Positions 1-5,860 of a stretch of 10,307 nt of DNA are shown piece after piece. The first letter of the stretch is position 1. Each line of letters opens with the position of its first letter. The notes under the pieces were generated by a model. It saw nothing but the letters and a program-made list of their open reading frames with translations. It searched no databases and was not told the DNA's origin. The stretch is from NCBI GenBank assembly GCA_013314865.1, contig JABUEV010000051.1:1-10307 (forward strand), in the 5' to 3' direction. This stretch comes from Bacteroidales bacterium. GTDB taxonomy: Bacteria > Bacteroidota > Bacteroidia > Bacteroidales > VadinHA17. Made by a program: the position numbers and the translations under genes.

Positions 1-141
1 ACAAACTTTGCCGTACCTTTTGTCTGCAAACTTTGCCTTAAATTCTTCTGCCAGAGAATCCAGGACCATAAAACCCACATTGTGCCGGGTATTTTCGTAC
101 TCGTCACCAATATTCCCCAGGCCAACTATCAGAAATTTCAT
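1..141 (-). CDS. pth: Peptidyl-tRNA hydrolase, N-terminal part (cut by window edge)
   Basis: Reading the minus strand from the ATG at 141 gives 47 residues that run off the window, starting [20 protein letters not shown]. The family signature is clear: the N-terminal beta strand with GLGN (residues 7-10), then [10 protein letters not shown] (15-24). In it N17 is the tRNA-binding asparagine and H20 the catalytic histidine of the Pth family. The enzyme hydrolyses the ester bond of peptidyl-tRNA released prematurely from ribosomes and recycles tRNA in the cytoplasm. Full-length proteins are about 190 residues, so roughly three quarters is missing. It starts 34 nt after the rplY stop with no clear promoter between, so it is probably cotranscribed with rplY; rplY-pth is a widespread bacterial gene pair. 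The family call is secure; activity cannot be judged from the fragment. Confidence 0.93.
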   Translation of the reverse strand, partial: MKFLIVGLGNIGDEYENTRHNVGFMVLDSLAEEFKAKFADKRYGKVC

Positions 142-175
142 TGTGCCTGACTGAAAGTGATGTCAGTAATTCTGT

Positions 176-802
176 TTATTTTTCTGAAGGAGTTTCAGTT
201 GTCTGTGCAGCTTCAGCGGTTTCAGCACCTGCTGTCTCACCTTCCTCAGCCTTCTGGGCAACACGGGAAGTTGCAACAGTAAGTATTGTGGTAATCTTCG
301 GATCCAGTAATTCAAGTCTTTCAAATGAAAGGTCACCGACTTTTACTGAATGGTTGATTTTAACATCCGTAATATCGATTACGATTTCATCAGGAATGTC
401 AGCAACAAGTCCTTTAACCTTGAGGTGTCTTCTCTTAACTCTGAGTTTTCCTCCTGCCTTGACGCCTACTGATTCTCCCGTAATTTTCACAGGAAGGCTT
501 ATAACCACAGGCTTATCGTCAAAGACCTGCATGAAGTCAGCATGTAAAATTCTGTCTGTGACAGGATGGAATTGGATATCTTTAAGGACAACCTTCATCT
601 CTTTTCCGTCAAGGTCAAGCTTCACAAGATGAGCATTGTGTGTGTAAACAAGGTTTTTAAAGCTGTTTTCGTGAGCCTGGAAGTGGATGTTTTCATCTCC
701 TCCGTAAATGACACACGGAACCATGCCTGATTTTCTTATCTTTTTTGAGCTTTTTTTCCCCAGTTCCTTTCTTAAAGATCCCTGAATTTCGATTGTCTTC
801 AT
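176..802 (-). CDS. rplY: 50S ribosomal protein L25 / general stress protein Ctc, long form
   Basis: A 208-residue protein of the two-domain L25/TL5/CTC family, which binds 5S rRNA in the large subunit. The N-terminal L25 domain spans about residues 1-92. It shows the basic RNA-binding stretch LRKELGKKSSKKIRKSGMVP (10-29) leading to VIYGG (31-35), and later QFHPVTDRILHADFMQV (77-93). The C-terminal TL5-type beta domain spans about 94-180 and includes GVKAGGKLRV (113-122) and DIPDEIVIDIT (135-145). Residues 184-208 form a low-complexity tail rich in E, A and T, common in Bacteroidota and Chlorobi-type L25 proteins and probably disordered. The start at 802 has no Shine-Dalgarno sequence but an AT-rich upstream stretch, as is usual in this phylum. 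A consensus promoter and a leader of about 75 nt precede it, and pth follows. Confidence 0.95.
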   Translation of the reverse strand: MKTIEIQGSLRKELGKKSSKKIRKSGMVPCVIYGGDENIHFQAHENSFKNLVYTHNAHLVKLDLDGKEMKVVLKDIQFHPVTDRILHADFMQVFDDKPVVISLPVKITGESVGVKAGGKLRVKRRHLKVKGLVADIPDEIVIDITDVKINHSVKVGDLSFERLELLDPKITTILTVATSRVAQKAEEGETAGAETAEAAQTTETPSEK

Positions 803-827
803 TTTAATAAAATTATTGTGCTACTAA

Positions 828-848
828 GAGTCTTTTCCTTTCAGACTC
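828..848 (-). repeat. Perfect inverted repeat in the rplY leader
   Basis: On the transcribed minus strand, GAGTCT pairs perfectly with AGACTC (arms 843-848 and 828-833) around a 9-nt purine loop, GAAAGGAAA. It lies between the predicted rplY transcription start (around 876) and the ATG at 802, so it would be in the 5' leader. No U-run follows the hairpin, which argues against an intrinsic terminator. The loop contains AAAGGA, a Shine-Dalgarno-like string, but it is 30 nt or more from the start codon. A regulatory role is an inference only; a six-base-pair repeat can occur by chance. Confidence 0.4.
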
Positions 849-882
849 CCCATAACACGTTTGACATTTTAAAATCGGAGTG

Positions 883-913
883 CAAATATATCAAATATGA
901 ATCAGAAAACAAA
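883..913 (-). promoter_or_regulatory. Bacteroidota-type promoter for rplY-pth
   Basis: On the minus strand a TTTG box (910-913) is followed after exactly 19 nt by TATATTTG (883-890). This matches the known Bacteroidota primary sigma-factor promoter, TTTG-N19-21-TAnnTTTG. The upstream box lies within the last codons of prs, whose stop is at 902-904, so the promoter overlaps the end of the preceding gene. Transcription would start near 876, giving a leader of about 75 nt. Of the candidate promoters in the window this is the only one with both boxes intact. Confidence 0.6.
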
Positions 914-1840
914 ACTGCTGCTTATTGACTGATTGAGGTTGACAGCCTGAATTGTTTTTGCGAATATCTGGGCAATTGAGAGGACTTTTATTTTACTGGA
1001 GTTATTTACAAAAGGTACCGAGTCTGTGACAACAAGTTCAGTTATAGGTGATTCCTCGATTCTTTGAATAGCGTTTCCTGAAAGGATAGGGTGTGTGGCA
1101 AAGGCTCTGATGCTTTTTGCTCCCTTTTCCATTATTTTCTGTGCTGCGAGTACCAGGGTGCCGGCTGTATCGACCATGTCATCGATTATCACCACGTTTC
1201 TGCCTTCAACATCGCCAATAATTGACATTTCCTCGACAGCGTTGGGTTTTTTCCGGAGTTTATAGCACAGAACCAATTCAGACTGAAGATGGCGTGAATA
1301 TGCATTTGCCCTTTTTGATCCTCCCATATCCGGTGCAGAAACAGCCAGGTTTTCAAGCTTAAGGTTCTGAATATAAGGAGCGAATATAGCTGAGCCGAAA
1401 AGGTGGTCGACCGGCACATTGAAAAATCCCTGAATCTGGTCAGCGTGAAGATCCATTGTTATGACTCTGTCAACCCCTGCCGTGCTGAGAAGGTCAGCTG
1501 CAAGTTTTGAGCCGATGGAGACTCTTGGCCGGTCTTTCCTGTCCTGTCTGGCAAATCCGAAATATGGAATGACGGCAATTACCTTGTAGGCTGAAGCCCG
1601 TTTGGCTGCATCGATCATCAGAAGCAGTTCAAAAAGGTTTTCAGCAGGGGGATTTGTTGATTGCACAATAAATACCATGTCCCCTCTTACTGATTCGTCG
1701 AATGCCGGTTGAAATTCCCCGTCACTGAACTCTGTAACGGAACTTTTTCCTAACTCAATTCCAAGTTCTTCAGCAATCTTTACAGCCAGCTGATGTGAAG
1801 CCCTGCATGAAAAGAGCTTCATAGGTGCCTTTCCGTACAT
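902..1840 (-). CDS. prs: Ribose-phosphate pyrophosphokinase (PRPP synthase)
   Basis: A 312-residue class I PRPP synthase, of normal length. It transfers diphosphate from ATP to ribose 5-phosphate, supplying PRPP for purine, pyrimidine, NAD, histidine and tryptophan synthesis. Visible motifs are DGEF (40-43), the ATP-loop segment GFARQDRKDRPR (95-106), DLHADQIQGFF (130-140), the APDMGGSKRA segment (169-178), catalytic-loop residues K194 and R196, and the PRPP-binding loop VVIIDDMVDTAGTL (216-229). The end, SISSSFVF (305-312), is close to the usual SISSxF ending. I chose the ATG at 1840 because the recalled Bacteroidota Prs N-terminus has the same length before the first strand. An internal ATG at 1822 (M7) has an AAAGG five nt upstream and is an alternative start. 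The prs-rplY-pth order is common in bacteria. Confidence 0.96.
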   Translation of the reverse strand: MYGKAPMKLFSCRASHQLAVKIAEELGIELGKSSVTEFSDGEFQPAFDESVRGDMVFIVQSTNPPAENLFELLLMIDAAKRASAYKVIAVIPYFGFARQDRKDRPRVSIGSKLAADLLSTAGVDRVITMDLHADQIQGFFNVPVDHLFGSAIFAPYIQNLKLENLAVSAPDMGGSKRANAYSRHLQSELVLCYKLRKKPNAVEEMSIIGDVEGRNVVIIDDMVDTAGTLVLAAQKIMEKGAKSIRAFATHPILSGNAIQRIEESPITELVVTDSVPFVNNSSKIKVLSIAQIFAKTIQAVNLNQSISSSFVF

Positions 1841-1877
1841 TGTCCTGTCATTTGGTTCGGGTATTATTTTAACGCTA

Positions 1878-1885
1878 CAAATTTA
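1878..1885 (-). promoter_or_regulatory. Candidate -7 promoter element for prs
   Basis: The minus strand reads TAAATTTG here, a full match to the Bacteroidota TAnnTTTG element, 37 nt upstream of the prs ATG. I see no good TTTG box 19-21 nt further upstream, so support is partial. It would give prs its own transcript apart from engB upstream, with a leader of about 30 nt. Confidence 0.35.
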
Positions 1886-1901
1886 TAAATTCCGGAAAAA
1901 C

Positions 1902-2510
1902 TCAGGCAGGATTTAGAAAAATGTTTACAGATTCTTCCATAAAGCCAAGCATCTCATCTCTGCCTCTCTTTTCCGGTGAAGATGTAACGAATGTTACAGG
2001 CATTGAGCTCCACACAGAGGACATAACATTATTGTAGAGGTTTAGATTTTTATTCAGCCGGTCTGACGATATCTTGTCTGCTTTAGTAAATACCCTGGCA
2101 AAAGGGATTTGGTTTTCGCCAAGAAATTCCATGAACCCCAGATCTGAATCCTGCGGAGCAAGGCGGCAATCAATAAGTACAAAAAGACATACCAGCGTCT
2201 TTCTTCTGAGAATATACTCCCTGGTTGCCCTGAACCATTTATTCCTTATATCGCCAGGGACACTTGCATATCCGTACCCTGGAAGATCCACCAGATACCA
2301 GCTGTCATTAATGAGATAATGATTGATTGTTCTCGTTTTACCTGGTTTTACTGATGTTTTTGCCAGATTCCGGCGGCCGGTAAGCATATTGATAAGGGAT
2401 GATTTGCCGACATTTGATCGGCCGGTAAATCCAAACTCAGGCTTAAGGGTATCTGGACAGTCGTTCAGTGATAAGCTGCTGCCTGTATACTCGGCTTTCC
2501 GGATGATCAT
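1902..2510 (-). CDS. engB: Ribosome biogenesis GTP-binding protein EngB/YsxC/YihA
   Basis: A 202-residue GTPase of the TRAFAC class, the usual size for this family, which acts in late assembly of the large ribosomal subunit. All G motifs are present in order: G1 P-loop GRSNVGKSS (30-38), the G2 region KPGKTRTINHY (55-65) with its switch I threonine, G3 DLPGYGYA (75-82), G4 TKAD (142-145) and G5 TSS (176-178). The DLPGYGYA string and the short N-terminal extension before the P-loop separate EngB from Era and EngA/Der. It lies 11 nt after the lipoprotein stop, so is probably cotranscribed with it and manA. No terminator hairpin is visible between engB and prs. Confidence 0.96.
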   Translation of the reverse strand: MIIRKAEYTGSSLSLNDCPDTLKPEFGFTGRSNVGKSSLINMLTGRRNLAKTSVKPGKTRTINHYLINDSWYLVDLPGYGYASVPGDIRNKWFRATREYILRRKTLVCLFVLIDCRLAPQDSDLGFMEFLGENQIPFARVFTKADKISSDRLNKNLNLYNNVMSSVWSSMPVTFVTSSPEKRGRDEMLGFMEESVNIFLNPA

Positions 2511-2521
2511 ACCTGAAAATA

Positions 2522-3301
2522 CTAATTCAGATCGTTATATGGCAGGTCAATTTTCTTCTCAGTGAGGTACCTGTTGCCAAAACCTGTTATTATTTCAGCA
2601 ATTACACTGACATAATTCGGTTGAGGCGGCTTGCTCTTTTTAAGATTTATGTAAGCTTTGCCTTTAACGGTGTTCAGGGGCTTGCATTGCGCAGTATCAA
2701 ATACTCCGTTAGTAAACTCTCCACGGAAGAATTTTACTTTTTCGGATTTGTCTGACAACTCAAGGTTAATTCTTACCTGTCCTTTCGTTGCATATTCATC
2801 ATTTACAGAAGCAACTATCTCAGGGTATCCTGTAACAAGTTTGCCATCCTGCGTGAATTCCTGGAAAAATGGCGTACGAAGACCTTTTTTGTATCCTATT
2901 TTTGCCTTTACCCGGCCTGACCGGTAATATTGCATCTGTATGCCGTCAATGGTGTCATGGCGGTAGGGTGTTGATCTGAAAACCTGCCCCTCAAGGTAAT
3001 ACCACTTTGCGGAGTCTTCTCTCAGGTCATTTTCGTACCAGAATCTCTGATATAGCTGTCCTCCCTGATAATAGGTTCTTGTCTCACCATGTCTGATACC
3101 GTTTCTGAATGTAACCTCTTTCACAAGCCGGGTACCGCTGTAATATTTTTTCACACCTGTATAGCCGGTGTCGGCGACAGTAAGTGTGTCGCTTTTTTGC
3201 CCGCCAGCTTTCTTGTCCGGACTACCGCCACCGCAAGAGCTAATGAAGATTACAGATGCTGATGACAGAATAATAAGCAAACAATTACTCAAAAGTTTCA
3301 T
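2522..3301 (-). CDS. Lipoprotein with MORN-like 24-residue repeats
   Basis: A 259-residue predicted lipoprotein. A short charged N-terminus and hydrophobic stretch (about 8-20) lead to a lipobox ISSC with the lipidated cysteine at C23, followed by a GGGSPDKK linker. Residues 53-148 are four back-to-back repeats of exactly 24 residues, each opening with a YY pair followed by a G or S/E-G (Y53, Y77, Y101, Y125). A partial fifth starts at F149. The pattern resembles the MORN-variant/YwqK-type repeats often labelled antitoxin, but no toxin partner is nearby and I would not use that label. Residues about 160-255 look like a beta-rich, possibly Ig-like domain. There is no strong acidic surface-export signal after the cysteine, so periplasmic or surface location is undecided. 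It sits 11 nt from both manA and engB. Function unknown. Confidence 0.8.
   Translation of the reverse strand: MKLLSNCLLIILSSASVIFISSCGGGSPDKKAGGQKSDTLTVADTGYTGVKKYYSGTRLVKEVTFRNGIRHGETRTYYQGGQLYQRFWYENDLREDSAKWYYLEGQVFRSTPYRHDTIDGIQMQYYRSGRVKAKIGYKKGLRTPFFQEFTQDGKLVTGYPEIVASVNDEYATKGQVRINLELSDKSEKVKFFRGEFTNGVFDTAQCKPLNTVKGKAYINLKKSKPPQPNYVSVIAEIITGFGNRYLTEKKIDLPYNDLN
2828..3145 (-). repeat. In-frame 72-bp period repeat in the lipoprotein gene
   Basis: This is the DNA coding for lipoprotein residues 53-158. The encoded peptide repeats with an exact 24-residue (72-bp) period over four full units plus a ten-residue partial one. The conserved features are the opening aromatic pair, a glycine at position 3-5 and a GxxxG-like turn in the middle of some units. 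The DNA units have diverged too far to look like a recent tandem duplication, so selection is on the protein fold. Confidence 0.6.
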
Positions 3302-3312
3302 GGATTCATATT

Positions 3313-4311
3313 TTAATATTTCTCATTAATATTCGTAATGTAGATTTCAAGTACTGATGCCTCAGGTTCTGGCTTCAGTGTGACATTTGTCAGTGAAGCC
3401 GGCAAAAGAACCGTCTCTCCTTTAGAAACAGTCTCAGCTTTTGAATCCCAGCAGATAGAGAACCTTCCCTCTGTGCATACATATATCACAAATGAATCAT
3501 TCTCATAATAATCACGCGAAACAGGTTTTTTAAAGTGAATAATGTTAGTGTTAAAATATTCACAATTCACCAGATTTTCTACGTTGTTCAAAGAGGGTTC
3601 TTTTCTGATTCTGCTATTAACAGCTATGTTGTAATCAATGGCATCAAGAGCCAGTTCGGTATGCAGTTCCCTGGATTCACCTTTTTCGTTCTTTCTTTCC
3701 CAGTCATAGACCCGGTAAGTAATATCAGAAGTCTGCTGTATTTCGACCAGAACAGTACCTGCACCTATTGCATGAATTCTTCCTGCAGGTGTAAAGAACA
3801 CATCTCCCGGGTATGCTTCTTCTTTATTGAGCAGGTCCGGCAGTATCTTATTTTCAATCGCTTTCCCGAATTTCTCTTTTGTCAGTGGCTCCCGGAATCC
3901 TGTATAAATATATGATGGCTGACTGCTCTCAAGTATATACCACATCTCAGTCTTGCCATATGCGTTATGTCGTTCCTTTGCCATTTCATCAGACGGATGA
4001 ACCTGGACGGAGAGATCCTCTCTTGCTTCGATAAACTTTATCAGCAACGGAAATTCATTTCCGAATTTATCAAAAACGGCTTCTCCTGTAAGATCTCCCA
4101 TGTAAACCTCAATAAGCTCTTCAATGTTATTGCCTGCCAGGAACCCGTTTGATACTACCGAAAGGTTGTCTGATACTGCAGATAATTCCCAGCTCTCGCC
4201 AATTTTTGAACCGACAGGGGCTTTTTTCCCATATTTTCTGATAAGGACATCACCGCCCCATATCTTTTCTTTTAATAAAGGTTCAAACTTCAGAGGATAT
4301 AATTCTGACAT
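3313..4311 (-). CDS. manA: Mannose-6-phosphate isomerase, class I (short form)
   Basis: A 332-residue zinc enzyme of the type I phosphomannose isomerase family, in the short form (about 310-330 residues) known from Bacillus and Bacteroidota. It interconverts mannose 6-phosphate and fructose 6-phosphate in the cytoplasm, linking glycolysis to GDP-mannose and surface glycans or to mannose use. Visible features are the N-terminal KEKIWGG (14-20), QVHPSDE (103-109), EMWYIL (122-127), GRIHAIGAG (177-185) and the EIQQTSDITYRVYDW segment (190-204). By analogy with the Bacillus enzyme the zinc ligands are H105, E122 and H180; all are present. The C-terminal cupin half (about 240-325) is also there. 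An AAAGGA seven nt before the ATG is an unusually good Shine-Dalgarno sequence for this phylum. It is divergent from udk and heads a likely operon with the lipoprotein and engB. Confidence 0.93.
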   Translation of the reverse strand: MSELYPLKFEPLLKEKIWGGDVLIRKYGKKAPVGSKIGESWELSAVSDNLSVVSNGFLAGNNIEELIEVYMGDLTGEAVFDKFGNEFPLLIKFIEAREDLSVQVHPSDEMAKERHNAYGKTEMWYILESSQPSYIYTGFREPLTKEKFGKAIENKILPDLLNKEEAYPGDVFFTPAGRIHAIGAGTVLVEIQQTSDITYRVYDWERKNEKGESRELHTELALDAIDYNIAVNSRIRKEPSLNNVENLVNCEYFNTNIIHFKKPVSRDYYENDSFVIYVCTEGRFSICWDSKAETVSKGETVLLPASLTNVTLKPEPEASVLEIYITNINEKY

Positions 4312-4501
4312 AAAATATTCCTTTCATTTTCTACAACTGCAGTCTGTCTCCCAATTCCCCGGAACTTTTCCTGACATTTGTGATGTTTCCGTAAAAACCC
4401 TTTTCTGTGAGCCTCTGTCATTTTAAAACGGCATAAACAATTTTTTTCACTGAGACCCGGAAATTATTACTTTTGAGAGTTCTGTACAAAAATACAAATT
4501 T
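4312..4501. other. Divergent intergenic region between manA and udk
   Basis: This 190-bp non-coding gap separates two divergent genes and should hold promoters for both. A plus-strand candidate for udk is listed separately. On the minus strand two tandem -7-like boxes occur, TATTTTTG (4487-4494) and TAAATTTG (4495-4502), but neither has a TTTG box at the right distance and they would give manA a leader of over 170 nt. No closer minus-strand match was found, so the manA promoter is unresolved. I see no convincing operator, riboswitch or small RNA. Confidence 0.5.
4445..4475 (+). promoter_or_regulatory. Candidate Bacteroidota-type promoter for udk
   Basis: TACTTTTG (4468-4475) is a full match to TAnnTTTG. 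A near-match TTTC (4445-4448) lies 19 nt upstream in the place of the TTTG box. Transcription would start around 4482, about 20 nt before the udk ATG at 4502. Confidence 0.4.
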
Positions 4502-5119
4502 ATGCTGATAGTTGGGATAGCCGGAGGTACTGGTTCAGGCAAAACAACGGTTGTACGAAAAGTTATGGAAAAACTGCCTGAAAATCAGGTTATTGTAATT
4601 CCTCAGGATTCATATTACAGAGACAACAGACATATACCTCTTGAAGAAAGGCAAAAAATAAATTTCGACCATCCCGATTCTGTAGAGTTTGAACTTCTGG
4701 TAAGACATTTGCGGGAACTAAAAAGTGGCCGTGAAATTGAAATGCCTAATTATTCATACCTTACATGCCTGAGATCTGAAGAGACAACAACAGTAAAGCC
4801 TGCAAGGGTGGCTCTTGTGGAAGGCATTCTGATACTGGCCGACAGTGCCCTGAGGAGTCTGCTCGATATAAAAGTATTTGTTGATGCTGACCCAGATGAT
4901 CGGCTGGGCCGTGTTATTGAAAGAGACATAGCAGAAAGGGGGCGTGATGTGATGAAAGTGCTTGAGAGATACCATCTCACTGTTAAACCATCGCATCTTC
5001 AGTTTATTGAGCCGAGTAAAAGATATGCTGACATAATAATCCCGGGAGGCGGACAAAATCAGGTCGGAATTGAAGTCCTTATTTCGATTATTGAAAAACA
5101 TCTGATGAAGGAAAAATAA
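4502..5119 (+). CDS. udk: Uridine kinase (uridine/cytidine kinase)
   Basis: A 205-residue P-loop kinase of normal length for bacterial Udk. It phosphorylates uridine and cytidine to UMP and CMP in pyrimidine salvage. Visible motifs are the Walker A loop GGTGSGKTT (8-16), QDSYYRD (35-41), NFDHPDS (54-60), the nucleoside-binding stretch PNYSYLTCLR (82-91), EGILIL (107-112), DADPDDRLGRVIERD (128-142) and QFIEPSKRYAD (167-177). In the nucleoside-binding stretch, the histidine that contacts the base in E. coli and human enzymes (YSYVEHTR / YDFVSHSR) is replaced by C90. I recall YSYLTCTR from other Bacteroidota, so this is probably a lineage trait and not a defect. The start at 4502 puts the P-loop at the expected position. 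The exonuclease gene follows after 6 nt. Confidence 0.94.
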   Translation: MLIVGIAGGTGSGKTTVVRKVMEKLPENQVIVIPQDSYYRDNRHIPLEERQKINFDHPDSVEFELLVRHLRELKSGREIEMPNYSYLTCLRSEETTTVKPARVALVEGILILADSALRSLLDIKVFVDADPDDRLGRVIERDIAERGRDVMKVLERYHLTVKPSHLQFIEPSKRYADIIIPGGGQNQVGIEVLISIIEKHLMKEK

Positions 5120-5125
5120 AACTCA

Positions 5126-5860
5126 ATGCTTCAAAATATCAATCCAGCGGATATTCTGTTTCTTGATATTGAAACAGTTCCTGTTGCCCCATCATTCAGC
5201 CTTCTGGATCCGAAACTGCAATTACTATGGGAGAAAAAGTCGAAACAGTTCAGGCAGGCAGACCAAACAGCTGAGGAAGTATTCAGCAGAGCCGGAATCT
5301 ACGCGGAATTTGGAAAAATTATCTGTATCTCTGCAGGTTTTATAAAAGAGAAAAATCCTTTTCACTTCAGGTTGAAGTCTTTCTATGGTGATAATGAGGC
5401 ATCCATACTGAAGGAGTTTTCCTCGCTGATAATCAGATTCTCAAAGTCAAAAGAAATGATTCTGTGCGCACATAACGGAAAAGAGTTTGATTATCCTTTC
5501 ATTGCTAGAAGGATGGTAATTAACCGGATTGCGGTACCTGAAATCCTTGACACTGCCGGAAAGAAACCATGGGAGGTTAAGCATTTGGATACGATGGAGT
5601 TGTGGAGATATGGCGATTTTAAGAGTTTCACCTCGCTCGATCTTCTAACTACTGTCCTCGGCATTGAATCTCCAAAGAACGACATCGACGGCAGTATGGT
5701 TGCCGGATTATATTATGATGAGGGTGATAAGGAAAGAATTGTTCAGTATTGCGAGAGAGATGTTGTTGCTGTTGCCAGGGTCCTGCTGAGGTTTATGAAC
5801 CTTCCCGATATTGATGAAGCTAATATTGAATCTGTAACATTCTCAGATCAGTCTGTCTGA
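5126..5860 (+). CDS. Predicted 3'-5' exonuclease, DnaQ-like DEDDy, PolB-exonuclease type
   Basis: A 244-residue RNase H-fold exonuclease of the PolB-like exo2 type, common as a stand-alone protein in Bacteroidota. Catalytic motifs are complete: Exo I LFLDIETVPV (11-20) with D14 and E16, Exo II LCAHNGKEFDYPFIARRM (113-130) with D122, and Exo III YCERD (208-212) with Y208 and D212, making it DEDDy. Between Exo II and III are WRYGDFKSFTSLDLLTTVLG (160-179) and SPKNDIDGSMV (182-192), conserved segments of this family. No polymerase domain is attached. It should remove nucleotides from 3' ends of DNA, or possibly RNA; substrate and pathway are unknown. It begins 6 nt after udk, so the two are probably cotranscribed, and its last 13 bp overlap the 3' end of the opposing hydrolase gene. 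Confidence 0.87.
   Translation: MLQNINPADILFLDIETVPVAPSFSLLDPKLQLLWEKKSKQFRQADQTAEEVFSRAGIYAEFGKIICISAGFIKEKNPFHFRLKSFYGDNEASILKEFSSLIIRFSKSKEMILCAHNGKEFDYPFIARRMVINRIAVPEILDTAGKKPWEVKHLDTMELWRYGDFKSFTSLDLLTTVLGIESPKNDIDGSMVAGLYYDEGDKERIVQYCERDVVAVARVLLRFMNLPDIDEANIESVTFSDQSV
5848..5860. other. 13-bp convergent overlap of two reading frames
   Basis: The exonuclease stop (5858-5860, plus) lies beyond the stop of the opposing hydrolase (5848-5850, minus), so both 3' ends share 13 bp. There is no room for an intrinsic terminator between the genes, and I see no hairpin with a U-run just past either stop, so the transcripts probably read into each other. Confidence 0.85.

Noticed and set aside
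147..166. A 5-bp inverted repeat (CTGAC / GTCAG) between rplY and pth
   Set aside because: Too short, with a 10-nt loop and no U-run; not distinguishable from chance and not a credible terminator.
141..632. A 163-codon open frame on the plus strand opposite rplY
   Set aside because: It lies wholly antisense to a certain ribosomal protein gene and its S/T-rich product has no recognisable domain, as expected for a shadow frame.
2522..3301. Calling the repeat lipoprotein an antitoxin of a toxin-antitoxin pair
   Set aside because: It has a lipoprotein signal and no small toxin-like gene next to it; its neighbours are manA and engB.
3535..3915. A 126-codon open frame on the plus strand opposite manA
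   Set aside because: Antisense to a gene with all its active-site residues; the product has no recognisable motif and no promoter of its own was seen.
4487..4502. Tandem -7-like boxes on the minus strand near the udk start, as a manA promoter
   Set aside because: No TTTG partner at 19-21 nt and an implausibly long leader of over 170 nt; AT-rich DNA yields such matches by chance.
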